Positions 39,029-49,900 of a stretch of DNA of 64,000 nucleotides are shown here, piece by piece. The stretch spans positions 1 through 64,000 of the forward strand of contig MU603985.1 of assembly GCA_025201845.1 (NCBI GenBank). Reading direction: 5' to 3'. Origin of the DNA: Martensiomyces pterosporus. Lineage: Eukaryota > Kickxellomycota > Kickxellomycetes > Kickxellales > Kickxellaceae. Each line of letters begins with the position of its first letter. The first letter of the stretch is position 1. Below the pieces are notes generated by a model. It searched no databases and was not told the DNA's origin. It worked only from the letters and a program-made list of their open reading frames with translations. Made by a program: the position numbers and the translations under genes.

Positions 39029-40213
39029 CTAGGAGAAAAGTACAGATGAGGTGTTGAGAATAACAAAGTGAACCAGCTGCTTGATGGCCACGCTGAATAT
39101 AACGACCAAACCGGCCCACACAACATGAATGTCGAACAATACCGACATTGCCGTTGAATGCGAAGTGAGCAGCAAAAAGTCAAGCAGCCACGGATAATAC
39201 GGCTCATTGTACTCCCAAATGACCAGCAGGATCATCAGCACCTTGCCAAAGCTCGAGATAATCAAGGCAGTCGAGATAGTGGCCCACCGCTTGACTTGCA
39301 TAAAGCTACGCTGGTGAATGATCGACGCCAGGATAATGCCCACTAGGAAGGAAATGGCATCCACTGCAGACAGCACGAGGATCGAGAAGTACTGCACGGC
39401 AAACGAGTGCTGCTTTCCAAACAGCAGTTCGTCCTGGCCACGCAGCCGCCCGCCTTCCTCCAAGCGGAACCAGTCAATGTAGACGTTGAACAGGACTAGG
39501 AGAATGCCCAGCTTGGCCACGTTCTTCTCGATGAACTGCTGCCGGAACTCGAGCTTGTTGACAAGCAGGTGGCGGTACACTTGCGGCTTGTGCAGGAGCA
39601 TGTCGATGAACACGATAACCACGTCGTGCTCCACGTACTTGTCAGCAAAGTTTTTGCAATGCTCGCATTGCGTCAGGCGGATATGCCCAACTCCGTATTC
39701 AGTGTATAGACTGGCCACTGGGCAGCCGCACTCGATGCATATCTGCCGCATCGATCCGGAGCTACCTGGTTGTCGCGGTTTAAGGCTAGTGGCGCTGCTA
39801 GACGTCGTGGCCATGTCGGCGATGCTGGCTGAACTCTGTGGCGACGATCTACCGGACACTGAAGGCGATTCCGCCATCAGTGGGGACTGGGGTGTCTCTA
39901 CATTACTGTTGCACAAGGAAACAAAAAAAGCACGCTCTGCCTTAGAATTGCCGCCCACGGAGTGACACTGGGTGCAAATATCCCGTATTCGTGACTTACG
40001 TGGTCCGAATGTAAGTGCTACGGCTGCCAAGACCAGGATTACGACGAGTGGAAACACCACTTTGTACCGAGAGTCGTCTAGAACATGGCACTCGCAGCCC
40101 ATGCGGTTGCAGCTGATGGTCTCGGTGCTGTTCAGCGTATTCACCGACGTCGCACTCAGCGTGCACATAAGCGTATGCACGTAGTGCTTTAACGGCAGAA
40201 ATGACGTCGACAT
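39029..40213 (-). CDS. ARV1: ARV1 lipid-homeostasis protein with extra N-terminal membrane segment
   Basis: ER membrane protein that in yeast and mammals affects sterol transport and GPI-anchor assembly. As an open frame it is 394 aa. The ARV1 homology domain begins about residue 155: MRQICIECGCPVASLYTEY, LTQCEHCKNFADKYVEHD, a zinc-binding-type C-x2-C/C-x2-C, then IFIDMLLHKPQVYRHLL and several helices to the C-terminus. Upstream lies something not usual for ARV1: about 75 residues with a Cys-x-Cys cluster (SCNRMGCECHVL) and a clear transmembrane segment (KVVFPLVVILVLAAVALTF). A likely 102-nt in-frame intron (39898-39999, donor GTAAGT) would remove the linker and give 360 aa. The extension could be genuine or a separate small gene. 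Confidence 0.85.
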   Translation of the reverse strand: MSTSFLPLKHYVHTLMCTLSATSVNTLNSTETISCNRMGCECHVLDDSRYKVVFPLVVILVLAAVALTFGPRKSRIRDICTQCHSVGGNSKAERAFFVSLCNSNVETPQSPLMAESPSVSGRSSPQSSASIADMATTSSSATSLKPRQPGSSGSMRQICIECGCPVASLYTEYGVGHIRLTQCEHCKNFADKYVEHDVVIVFIDMLLHKPQVYRHLLVNKLEFRQQFIEKNVAKLGILLVLFNVYIDWFRLEEGGRLRGQDELLFGKQHSFAVQYFSILVLSAVDAISFLVGIILASIIHQRSFMQVKRWATISTALIISSFGKVLMILLVIWEYNEPYYPWLLDFLLLTSHSTAMSVLFDIHVVWAGLVVIFSVAIKQLVHFVILNTSSVLFS

Positions 40214-40641
40214 GGTTCAAAGGCAGACTGCTAATAGGCAACGCAGGGCATGGTGAAACCCTTTAGCGCAGCGCGGCTCCAATCGCTCGCTCAGCAATTA
40301 AATACTAGCAACGAGCGAGAGCCGTTGTGGGCATGCGCGTGACCTGGGCATATCGTAAACAGTTTTTTCTTTTTTTCTTTTTCGACCTCAGCCGAATCCA
40401 GGAGAAGCAAGCGGTGATACAGCCTGTTCTTGTTTACTCTTCTTTTGTTTTGCGCTTATTTCATTGTTTTATCCTTCCTCAGGCTTCGCTTCTCTGTTTT
40501 CTGCCACTTGTTCTCTATTTCTCTCTTTCTGCTCCACCACCTTGGCATATTTGCTATTGCCTTGCTATCAGCAGCTTTCAAACGAAAAGGAAAGCAGCCA
40601 GATTCCCTATTCTTCGCGTCATATTCTCTTTTTTTAAAAAA
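40214..40641. other. Divergent intergenic region, ARV1 / CSE1
   Basis: About 430 bases between divergent starts; the half near CSE1 is strongly pyrimidine-rich (about 40365-40620), probably its 5' leader. No further gene recognised. Confidence 0.6.
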
Positions 40642-43600
40642 ATGGCTGTGAATGTTTCTCCCGATGCTCTGGCAAAGAGCCTCCAGCAGTCGCTGAGCCC
40701 CAATGCAGCGGAGCGCAAGCAAGGTAAGCCTCAGTGTTGTCGCAAGGGCAGCACGGTCAGCTTGAGCGTCTTGCATTTGCCTATAGCACTTCACGCAGCC
40801 TAACAGCTCCGTTTTTCTATTGCTGCAACAACTCCAAAGAGTGTAGCCGAGCAGTACCTTGAGACGATAGAGCTGGCGCCCCACTTTGTTGTGCCCCTTC
40901 TTCAGCTGGTGAACAACCAGGCTGCCGATGCCAACACGCGGTTTGCAGCGGCGCTCTATTTCAAGAACTTTGTCAAGCGTCGCTGGCCGCAGAGCGAGGA
41001 CACCGAGGACGTGGTTTCAACCGAGGACCGCAAGGCAGTCAAAAGCGAGATTGTTTCGCTCATGATCACTGTGCCCAAGCAGCTGCAGCTCCAAATCGGC
41101 GAAGCTGTCTCGATCATCGCGGAAAACGACTTCCCCGAGCAGTGGCCGGAGTTGATCACCGATCTGGTGTCGAGGCTGTCGGCCACCGACTTCCATGTAA
41201 ATAACGGCATCCTGCAGACGGCCCATACGGTGTTCAAGGGCTGGCGCTCAGAGTTTCGCTCTGACCGCTTGTACACAAAGATCAACTGCGTCCTGGAGAA
41301 GTTCACAGAGCCCTACATGCAGGTGTTTGTTACCACCGACAAGCTCATCGATGAGCATTCGGGCAACCAGCAGGCATTGAGGATCTTGCTCCACTCGCTT
41401 ATGCTCCTGTGCCAGATCTACTACGACCTCAACTGCCAGGACCTGCCTCCGTTCTTCGAGGACCACATGGCAGAGTTCATGCAGACGTTCCACAAGTACC
41501 TGGTTTACACCAACCCCAATGCCGAGAGCGACGACGATGACGTGGCTGGCGACTTGGAGGAGGTCAAGTCCAGCATCTGCGAAATCATCGAGCTGTATGC
41601 TCAGCGGTACGAGGAGGTCTTCCCACAGCTGCCGCAGTTCGTCGAGACCGTGTGGAACATGCTCACAACCGTTGGTGCTGCACACAAGTACGATGGCATT
41701 GTCAGCAAGGGTATGGCGTTCCTGCGCACCGTTGTTCGCAACCCACGCCAAAAGGAGCTGTTCTCGTCGAGCGAGTCCCTCAAGCTCATTTGCGAGCGCA
41801 TTATCATCCCCAACACCGTGCTCCCCGAGAACGACGAGGAGCTGTTTGAGGACGACCCTATCCAGTTTGTGCGCCGCGACATCGAGGGCAGCGAGGCTGG
41901 CAGCCGTCGTCAGGCCGCTGGCGATCTGGTGCGTGGTCTGCTGGATCAGTTCTCGTCGGAGACTACCCAGGTCATGTCAACGTACATCCAGAAGGGGCTT
42001 GAGCGGTATGCAGCCAGCCCAGCCGAGCACTGGCGCGACAAGGACGTGGCGCTGTTTATGGTTACCTCGGTCGCTGTTGTTGCTTCGGTGCACTCGCTGG
42101 GCGCCACAAAGGTCAACGAGCTTGTGAATATCTCGGACTTTTTCAAGACGCAGATCGTCCAGCATCTGCAGAGTGTCGGCTCGGATAGCGAGGCGCCGAT
42201 CTTGAAGGTCGATGCCATCAAGTACATCAACACGTTCCGCAGCCAGCTCCCACGCGATCTTTTGCTCCAAGCGCTCCCGCTGCTTGCTCAGCACCTGGCT
42301 CACCCGAACCCCGTTGTGTCCACCTATGCGGCCATCGCTGTTGAGCGCCTCTTGGTGCTTAAGAAGGACAGCAGCTTGCTGTTTGGTCCTGCCGACCTGC
42401 AGCCGCTGGCTGAGGGCATGCTGACCCACATCTTTGCCAAGCTCGACGGCGCCGAGTCTCCGCAGAAGCTGGCCGAGAACGACTACTTGATGAAGACCGT
42501 CATGCGCATCTTCCTTGCCAGCCGCACCAACATCCTGCCCTTGGCTCCTGCAGCACTGGGCAAGCTGGCTGGCATTCTCAGCGAGGTCAGCAAGAACCCG
42601 AGCAACCCCAAGTTCAACCACTTTATGTTTGAGGCAATCGGCTCGCTGGCCCGGTTCTCGTGCATGGCGGAAAAGTCGGCGATTGTGCAGTTTGAGGCCA
42701 CGCTGTTCCCGATCTTCCAGACGATCCTGCAGCAGGATGTTGCAGAGTTCATGCCGTATGTGTTCCAGATCCTCGCACAGCTGCTGTCTGTGCACCAGTC
42801 GGAGGGCAGCTTGCCCGATGCGTACGTCAGCTTGCTGCCCCCGCTTCTGCAGCCTGCGCTGTGGGAGTCGCAGGGCAACATCCCGGCGCTCGTGCGCTTG
42901 CTGCAGAGCTACTTGCAGATTGGCGGCGTGCAGATCTCGAGAGAGGGCCAGCTGCAGCCAATTCTCGGCGTGTTCCAAAAGCTCATTGCCTCGAGGGCAA
43001 ACGACCACCATGGATTCAACTTGCTCCTGGCCATCACGCAGTTTACGCCCGCTGAGGCCCTGCAGCAGTACTTGAAGCCCATTCTGACGCTCTGCCTGAA
43101 CCGCCTGCAGTCGTCGCGGACGGAAAAGTTCACCCGCAATTTCGTGCATTACCTGGCATCGATCCTGTGCATCGGTGCTGAGCACGGCCAGGGCGTGGAA
43201 CTGCTCTTGAGCACTATGGACAGCATTCAGGCTGACCTGCTTGTGAACCTCCTCGACAGCGTGATTGTCAAAGCCCTGCCCACTGTGGTTGGGCGCGTCG
43301 AGCGCAAGACCACTGTGATTGGGTTCGGGCTGCTTGTCGCCTCTGCCAAGTTCCAGTCTAACCCAAGATGCGCGCAGTCCACAAGCGCAGTGCTCCCGGA
43401 GCTCTACACCATGCTGACCGACACGAGCGTTAAGGAAGGCAAGGCGCAGGCGGACCGCAGCGTTGTCGATGGCAGCGCGGCGGCTGTGTCGGCTTCGACT
43501 GTGGCTGCTGATGAGGACCTGGACTCGCTTGAGATCGAGGATACAGGGTACCAAGCGTCGTTTGCCCGCCTGGCCACCCTGGGCGACATCAAGATCGACC

Positions 43601-43734
43601 CTTGCCCTCAGATCACAGACCCCGCCCTGGGCCTTGGCCACGTGCTGAAGCCAGTCAAGACCAAGATCGAATCGGCCGCTGTACCTGACAATGTCAAGTC
43701 GTTCTTCCTCGAGTGCGTTGCACACGCACAGTAG
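40642..43734 (+). CDS. CSE1: Exportin-2 / importin-alpha re-exporter CSE1 (CAS)
   Basis: Karyopherin-beta that carries importin-alpha back to the cytoplasm with RanGTP. Two exons, 40642-40723 and 40847-43734, give 989 aa. The join AAG|GTAAGC..GTGTAG|CCG rebuilds ERKQAEQYLETIE, the first HEAT region of the family; the closer AG at 40839 would break frame. The importin-beta N-terminal domain covers about residues 20-100 (RFAAALYFKNFVKRRW). The Cse1 domain follows (ENDFPEQWPELITDLVSRL, NGILQTAHTVFKGWRSEFRSD, QVFVTTDKLIDEH), with long HEAT repeats to the end. Length agrees with family (about 960-970 aa). A 582-codon antisense frame is a codon-bias shadow. Confidence 0.97.
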
Positions 43735-44496
43735 GCTTTAAAAAAAAAGCCCCACTTGGTCCCCGATGTCTTGGCAGCTCGCTTTATAAGCTTTCTGGCA
43801 CGGCCAGCACGTGGAGCGCGAGGCTATATGAAAGTGCATCGGAGCAGACCAATCATCGACAGCCCTTTATGCCTTTTTATTTCGTTTTCCTATCCAACAA
43901 ATCTGCATCTACCAGGAATATTCGCTCAGTGGTTGGTGGTTGGTGGGGAGAGGTGTGGGCCTTGTCCCGCATTGAAGCTTAATGCCTGCTCCCCCTTCTC
44001 CTGCTTTCTTGAACCCCTCCTCTCTCTGCAGCGGTTTATTGACTCTACTCAGTTCTTTCCTCTTGCTCCCTGAATTTCTAGAATCGTCTCCGCCGGTTTC
44101 TCTCTATTTATTCCTCTGGCGCAGGGTAACAGACAGCAGAATCTATTGTAAAGCCCCTCGTGCATTTCGGACATTCGCCCCATTCTTTGCATCGTGTACG
44201 CGCACGGCCCCCTCTATCTCCAGGTTAAGGCAGCACCAAAGAGCCCTACGGCATCGGTATCCGCATCCTAGAAGGAAGGTGGGGACAGCCTTTTGCCTGC
44301 ACTAAGAACGCGCTAGTAGCAGCAGACGCAGAAGTAGCCCGCGCTATCTCTAGCATCACAAGCAACACACATAGGGCGGCAGCGTTGATAGTCGAGAGAC
44401 GAAGGAGGGCGAGAGGGCTGGAACAGTATCTTCACTGAGCCTCTGGATAACTGGACCCATCCTGCCTCTGCCAAGGCGAGCAGACAAAAAAAGAAC
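43735..44496. other. Intergenic, CSE1 to cyclin
   Basis: About 760 bases with an A8 run right after the CSE1 stop and pyrimidine-rich stretches ahead of the cyclin. Open frames are short and low-complexity. Nothing else was identified. Confidence 0.5.
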
Positions 44497-45937
44497 ATGT
44501 CCACACGCACCAATCACACTGGCAACAGCAGTGGCGGCAGCAGCGGAAGAGGAGGACCGAGGCTCACGCCATTGAGGAACAGCGCTGAGCAATGGCTGTT
44601 TACCAAGGAGGATATACGGAATACTCCGTCGCTGGTTGGCAGCGATTACGCGACGCCAGCTGGAAAGAGCTACACGCTGGCGGAGGAGCGAGGTTGGCGC
44701 TTGCGTGGCTGCAACTTCATACACAACGTGGTTAGGAAGCTTGAACTGTAAGTCAGATATTCTTGGAATTGCGCTTCGGTTCTCATATTGATGCATCGTT
44801 CAGGGCTGGTGTTCCCTATTGCCATTTGTTTGCATACATGGACATGGATTGCGGCTCTCATGCATCTTTGCCGGAGGCGACAAGCTATTGGGCAAAATGG
44901 GCGGATCAGCAGTGCCATATATGCCGACGCGGAAGAACAGATCCAGGATGCAACGTCTTTCTTTGGAAAAAGCGTATATGTGCATATGCTGCGTTTTGTG
45001 GCTCAGCTGCTCTTCTCGATCCGCCTGTGAGATCTGTACAGAGGCTAAAATGCCCCTTATCTCGCGTCTTTTTTATTATCTCAACCTCGCTTTCTTTAGG
45101 AGCCAGGCAGTGGCTGCTACTGCGTGTGTGTTTTTCCATCGGTTCTACATGCGCCAGTCGCTCAGCGAGTACCATGCATACGTAAGTAGAACCCCCGCTG
45201 TCGCCTGTGTTCTGTCGCTGCGTCGCGTACAAGAAAAGCGGTAGCAGCAGCAGAGGCTCTCGAAGAGACGAGAGGGAAGGGAGAGTAGCTAGTAGCACGC
45301 CGCGCTCTACTGCCCACACGTCTAGGCACGTCCTTTCCGCTTATATAAACCATGTCTCCACTTGCTTGTGTAGGAAGTTGCAGGGGCCTGCGTTTTTCTA
45401 TCAACAAAGGTCGAGGAGGAGAAGCGCAGTCTCAAGAGCATTACGCAGGTGTGCTCGGTAGTTGGAGCCAAGGGAAACGAAAAGGAGGCAGCCAAGAACC
45501 GCGAGAGCTGGCATCGGCATCTGCAGCGTCTGGAGATCATTGTTCTCGAAAACTGCTGCTTCGACATGGAGATCACGCACCCGCACCAATACATCTCCAC
45601 ATTAATATCCGAGCTCGACATCTCGGTGCAGGTGGGCAAGGCGGCACTGGCGCATGTGAACGACTGCCTGCGCACAGTCATTTGCCTTTTGTACAGGCCC
45701 GAGGTCATTGCTGTGGCTGCACTGTATTTGGCTTCGAATGTGTGTGAGGAGCCGATCGCCCGCAATATAATGGATGCCCAGTCGCTCCATTTGGAGCCAA
45801 GCGATGTACCGGAAGCGGAGGCATGTGTAATGGACATGGTTGAGTTTTACCAGCGCGAGGCTGAAAGCGAGGTTGCATCCTTCCGCCAGCAGCAGCAGCA
45901 GCAGCAGCTACAGCAGCAGGAGGCGCAACACAGCTGA
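44497..45937 (+). CDS. Cyclin K/T-like transcriptional cyclin (CTK2/Pch1 type)
   Basis: Cyclin partner for a transcriptional CDK (CDK9/12 or Ctk1 type), 298 aa. Three exons, 44497-44747, 45100-45181 and 45374-45937. Joins are CT|GTAAGT..CTTTAG|G and TAC|GTAAGT..GTGTAG|GAA. They rebuild VRKLELSQAVAATACVFFHRFYMRQSL and then YEVAGACVFLSTKVEEEKR, the conserved first cyclin box. Further matches are WLFTKEDIRNTPS at the start, RLEIIVLENCCFDMEITHPHQYI, and a second cyclin fold to about 275 (VICLLYRPEVIAVAALYLAS). The C-terminus has a CAG-encoded Gln run (QQQQQQQLQQQ). A CDK10-like kinase elsewhere in the window is not an expected partner, as it uses cyclin M in animals. Confidence 0.92.
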
Positions 45938-46949
45938 AATATACAGAGGGAAAAGAGCATGCGTACGTCACATCCCATCCATATCTTCCTTTCGAAGCTC
46001 CCTTCTAATGCTCTACTATATTTTCTTTTTGTACATTACCCACCACATCTTTTGACGCACACGCCGCCACTTCTATGTACCCACCTGCTTTCCCGGCGGC
46101 CGCTTGCTCGCTCTTTGCAGCCACAGCATCCAGTACTCGCTATTTGCCAGCTATTCTTATACCAGATATTTACGTCCTCCCTCTGCTTGTAGCTCCGACT
46201 AAAATATAACTAGTGCCCAAACACACACACATCGCGATCCTTCTGGAGTGCTGGCATCGCATCTGGCTGCAGTTGGGGCAGCCCGTAGCATTGTAGCTGG
46301 GAGAGGCTAGTAGCAGCCCCCTGTGCAGTAGACACGCGCACAGCGCACAGCACCGCCGCATCTCAGCTGGTGGATTGTTCGCCCTCCTTGGCCCCAGATC
46401 CCAAAGGCGCCAGCACGCTCCCTCCCCAAATTCTCAGCGACAATGAGAGACAGGCACGGCTCTGAGGCACTCGCATGCCATGTCGCAACTGCCACCGCAC
46501 ATATTGGCCTGGCCGCTTTCCAAATATGCCCTCAGGCTTGATGCAGCCAGCAGCACCAGCACAATCGCCCACTGCCATTTAAGGTGCTGTTTCACGCCCA
46601 CACATTGTCGCCGGAGCTTACATCACACGCAGCGCTTTTGTTTTGCTTTTGCTGCTGCTGTTGCTTCCTGCCTCTCGAACAGAGCGTCCTTGTGGCTCGG
46701 GTGGTTTTTTTCTTCTTCATCAGCTTCTCCTCTGCCTCGATATCTGGTCGCACATTGGCATCCAGTGTTTCTCCCTTCTCTCTGCTCTCACTTCCTACTC
46801 GTACCATACCCCTTCTTCGCCCTGCTACTGAGAACACTGCCCGTGCCTGCCTGGCATACAGCCCGGATTCTACACATCTTCACACCCACCCAATACATCT
46901 CCCGCGCCTGCTGCCATCTGGCCACTACCCGTGCTCCCAAGTAGTTTCC
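45938..46949. other. Intergenic, cyclin to chitin synthase
   Basis: About 1 kb. The frame of the chitin synthase first exon is open back to 46584, but that translation is rich in Leu, Ser and Pro from a pyrimidine-rich leader and lacks the conserved start of the family. Promoter and 5' UTR are the likely content. Confidence 0.55.
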
Positions 46950-49900
46950 ATGGCGCAGGTTCTCCCCAACGACGACCTGGCTCGTCTGCCGGAGGCGGCA
47001 AATATGGATTCTGAGGAAATCGTCAACGCCCTGGTCAACCGGTTCGAGCGACGCCCTCAAGGCCATCCATATACCAACATCGGCACTCGTATTCTCGTCG
47101 CCCTCAACCCCTTCGAGGCACAGGAAAGCTGCTCCGACGATGCCGCGCTCCGCTACGCAGACGACTACCGCGACACGTCGCCCGAGCGTCCTGAGCTCGC
47201 CCCGCATGTCTTCAAGGTGGCGGAGCAGGCGTACCTCCACATGCGCCAGACGGGGCTCAACCAGAGCCTGGTTTTCACGTAAGTAAACAGCACAAACACC
47301 GCCCCCTGTTTGAAGCGTGCGGCCACACGCCTGCGCCTGGCCTAGTCGGTTCCGGATGCATTTTGGAGAGCGAAGCAGTACTGCAGGGGGTTTATTTGCT
47401 TTTAAGCCCCCCGTCCTGTCCGCTCTAGTTTCGTGCAAAAAGTGGCTGAGTGGATGCTATTCCAGCCGCTGCCCAATGGAGCTCCCCGTAGCAAGGCTGC
47501 ACCGGGCGATGCTTTTGGCACCTGGGGCGATTGTAATGTGGGATCCATCCTGAATGGCCGCAAGTGCCACTATTGCGAAAATATTTGCATTTGCTATTCT
47601 CCCTAAAAGCGCCGGTGGCAGCGACAATCGCAGGGAGCCCAGTACATGTAGTGTGCCACCATCCAGGTCTGCCACATGGCTTTTATTGTCCGCGCTCTAA
47701 GCATGTTGTTTTCTGCCTGTGTCTAAAGCTACATGTGTAGTGGAGAGTCTGGCAGTGGAAAGACAGAGCAGCGTCGCCTGGCGTTCCGCTTCTTTTCGCT
47801 GCTGCGAACTCACTCCAAGAAAGATGTCAAGCTCTTCTTGCGTCTGCAGCAGGCCGACATCGTGCTCGAGGCATTTACCAACGCAAAGACCGTGTCGCAC
47901 GGCAATGCCTCTCGCGTTGGCACCTACACCGAGCTCCAGTTCGATCAGCGTGGCCGCACGGTCGGCGTCAAGACGCTCACGTATCTGCTCGAGAAGGCCC
48001 GTGTGACTGACACGCCGCCTGAAGAGCGCAACTTCCACATCCTCTACTACCTGGCCAACGGATCATCGAACGAGAACCGCACCCAGTTTGGGATGCCTCA
48101 GGACATCACCTCGTTCGAGTACCTGACCAACCCCGGCGCCATCCAGCGCATCTCGAATGTCGGCGATATTGAGCAGTTCGCCGACCTGTGCACCGCCATG
48201 AAGCATGTTGGTCTGCACAAGCGCTACCAGAGGCACATATTTGCCGTTCTAGGGGCTGTTCTGTGTCTGGGCAACCTGAATTTTGTCTACGAGAGCCAAG
48301 ATGGGTTTGACTCGGCCGTTGTCAAGAACACGGACCTGCTGCACCAGGTCAGCAAGGTCTTGGGTCTGGACCCCATCGCCCTCGAGACTGCGCTGACAAA
48401 CATGACCCAGACGGTGGGCAACGAGTCGTGCACCGTCTACCTGGATGCGAGCGGTGCATCTGTCAGACGCGACGAGCTCTCCCGCGCGCTGTACTCGCTG
48501 CTGTTCAACTGGGTGGTCGAGTTCATCAACACCCGCTTCTGCCGTGACGATGCCGAGCGCGAGAGCTTCATCGGCCTGCTTGATTTCCCTGGCTGGCAGT
48601 CACAGCGCCGCAACGGGTACGAGCAGCTGTGCACCAACTACGCCAGCGAGCGCATCCAGCACTTTATGTTCCACCAGGTGTTTGAGGTCGGCAACGATGA
48701 ATACGAGGCCGAGGGCATCGGCCGCCTCATGCCTATGGTCGAGTTCCCTGACCGCTCTGTCTGCCTGGACCTGTTCATCAAGCCCAAGTCGGGCTTGTTC
48801 CCAATCATGGACCGCCAGGCAGCAGAGGTGCTGGGCAAGAAGCCAAACACCAAGAAGAAGAACCGCAGGGACTCGACGAGCTCGTCGCGCGAGTTCACGC
48901 CCGAGGCAACCGGCCGCGTGGCCGCATTCCAGCTGCTTAGCTCGTTTAACAAGCACAACACGGGCAAGTCCGGCGAGAAGAACCCGCACTACCAGCCCGT
49001 CGACAGCAAGAATGAGATGAACTCGTTCACTGTTGCGCACTTCTGGGGCCAGGTCACGTATGACATTGAAGGGTTTGTCGAAAAGAACCTCGACCAGCTC
49101 AGCTCCGACTTTGTTGCTGTCTTCAGAGGCGACGGGTCGGCGGAAAACCACGGGTCGCGCAACGAGTTTATCTCTGGCTTGTTCACGGACAAGTCCATCG
49201 CCACCGAGGTGCACCCAAGAAACGACAAGGCCGTCGTGCAGGCCCAGGCCATCGCCGTGCCCACGCGCGCGCCGTCGATGATGCGCTCCAAGAGCAAGCT
49301 GCCTGCATCGAGGCTGAAGAAGGTTGCTTGCCTGGGAACGCAGTTCAACCGCTCGCTTTCGGAACTCGTCACCACCCTTGACGAGACCCTTCCATGGTTT
49401 GTCATTTGCGTAAAGTCCAATGAGCAGGCCAAGGCTAGGTGGGCCGATGCACGCAAGATCCTCAGTGCCGTCAAGGGGTTTGCGCTGGACGACGCCGTCA
49501 AGAGGAAGCGCGTCGAGTATGCAGCCGCAATGAACCCGCCGGACTTTTGCGAGCGGTACAGCGCTGTCATTTCGGAGCATGTGCAAGACTCGTCGGCTGC
49601 GCGCCATGGCGATGCCCTGGCCAAGTGCCTTGCGCTAAAGCAGGCGCTGGGGCTGGATGATAGCGCCATGGCGCTTGGCTCGTCCAAGGTGTTTATGGAT
49701 TTTGCCACCTGGAGGCGCATTGACGACCCCGTGCGTGCGCGCGAGCGTGGTGCTCGCAACCAGGACAACGACGTGCTGGCCGACCCGGCTGACGAGAAGA
49801 TGGGGGGCGACACCAGACAGGGCCCGCAGCAGGCGCAGGACAGCACTGGTGGAATCAGCTTCAATGTCAGCGACGAGGGCGATGCGTATGCGCGCGCTCT

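Noticed and set aside
41977..43725. 582-codon minus-strand frame across CSE1
   Set aside because: Antisense of a clearly conserved gene; Leu/Gln/Arg/His-rich with no domain.
26698..45937. CDK10-like kinase and cyclin in the same window as a functional pair
   Set aside because: They are 17 kb apart and the cyclin resembles cyclin K/CTK2, whereas CDK10 uses cyclin M in animals; linkage is probably chance.
46584..46949. In-frame N-terminal extension of chitin synthase
   Set aside because: Pyrimidine-rich leader gives Leu/Ser/Cys/Pro-rich peptide; the ATG at 46950 fits the family start.
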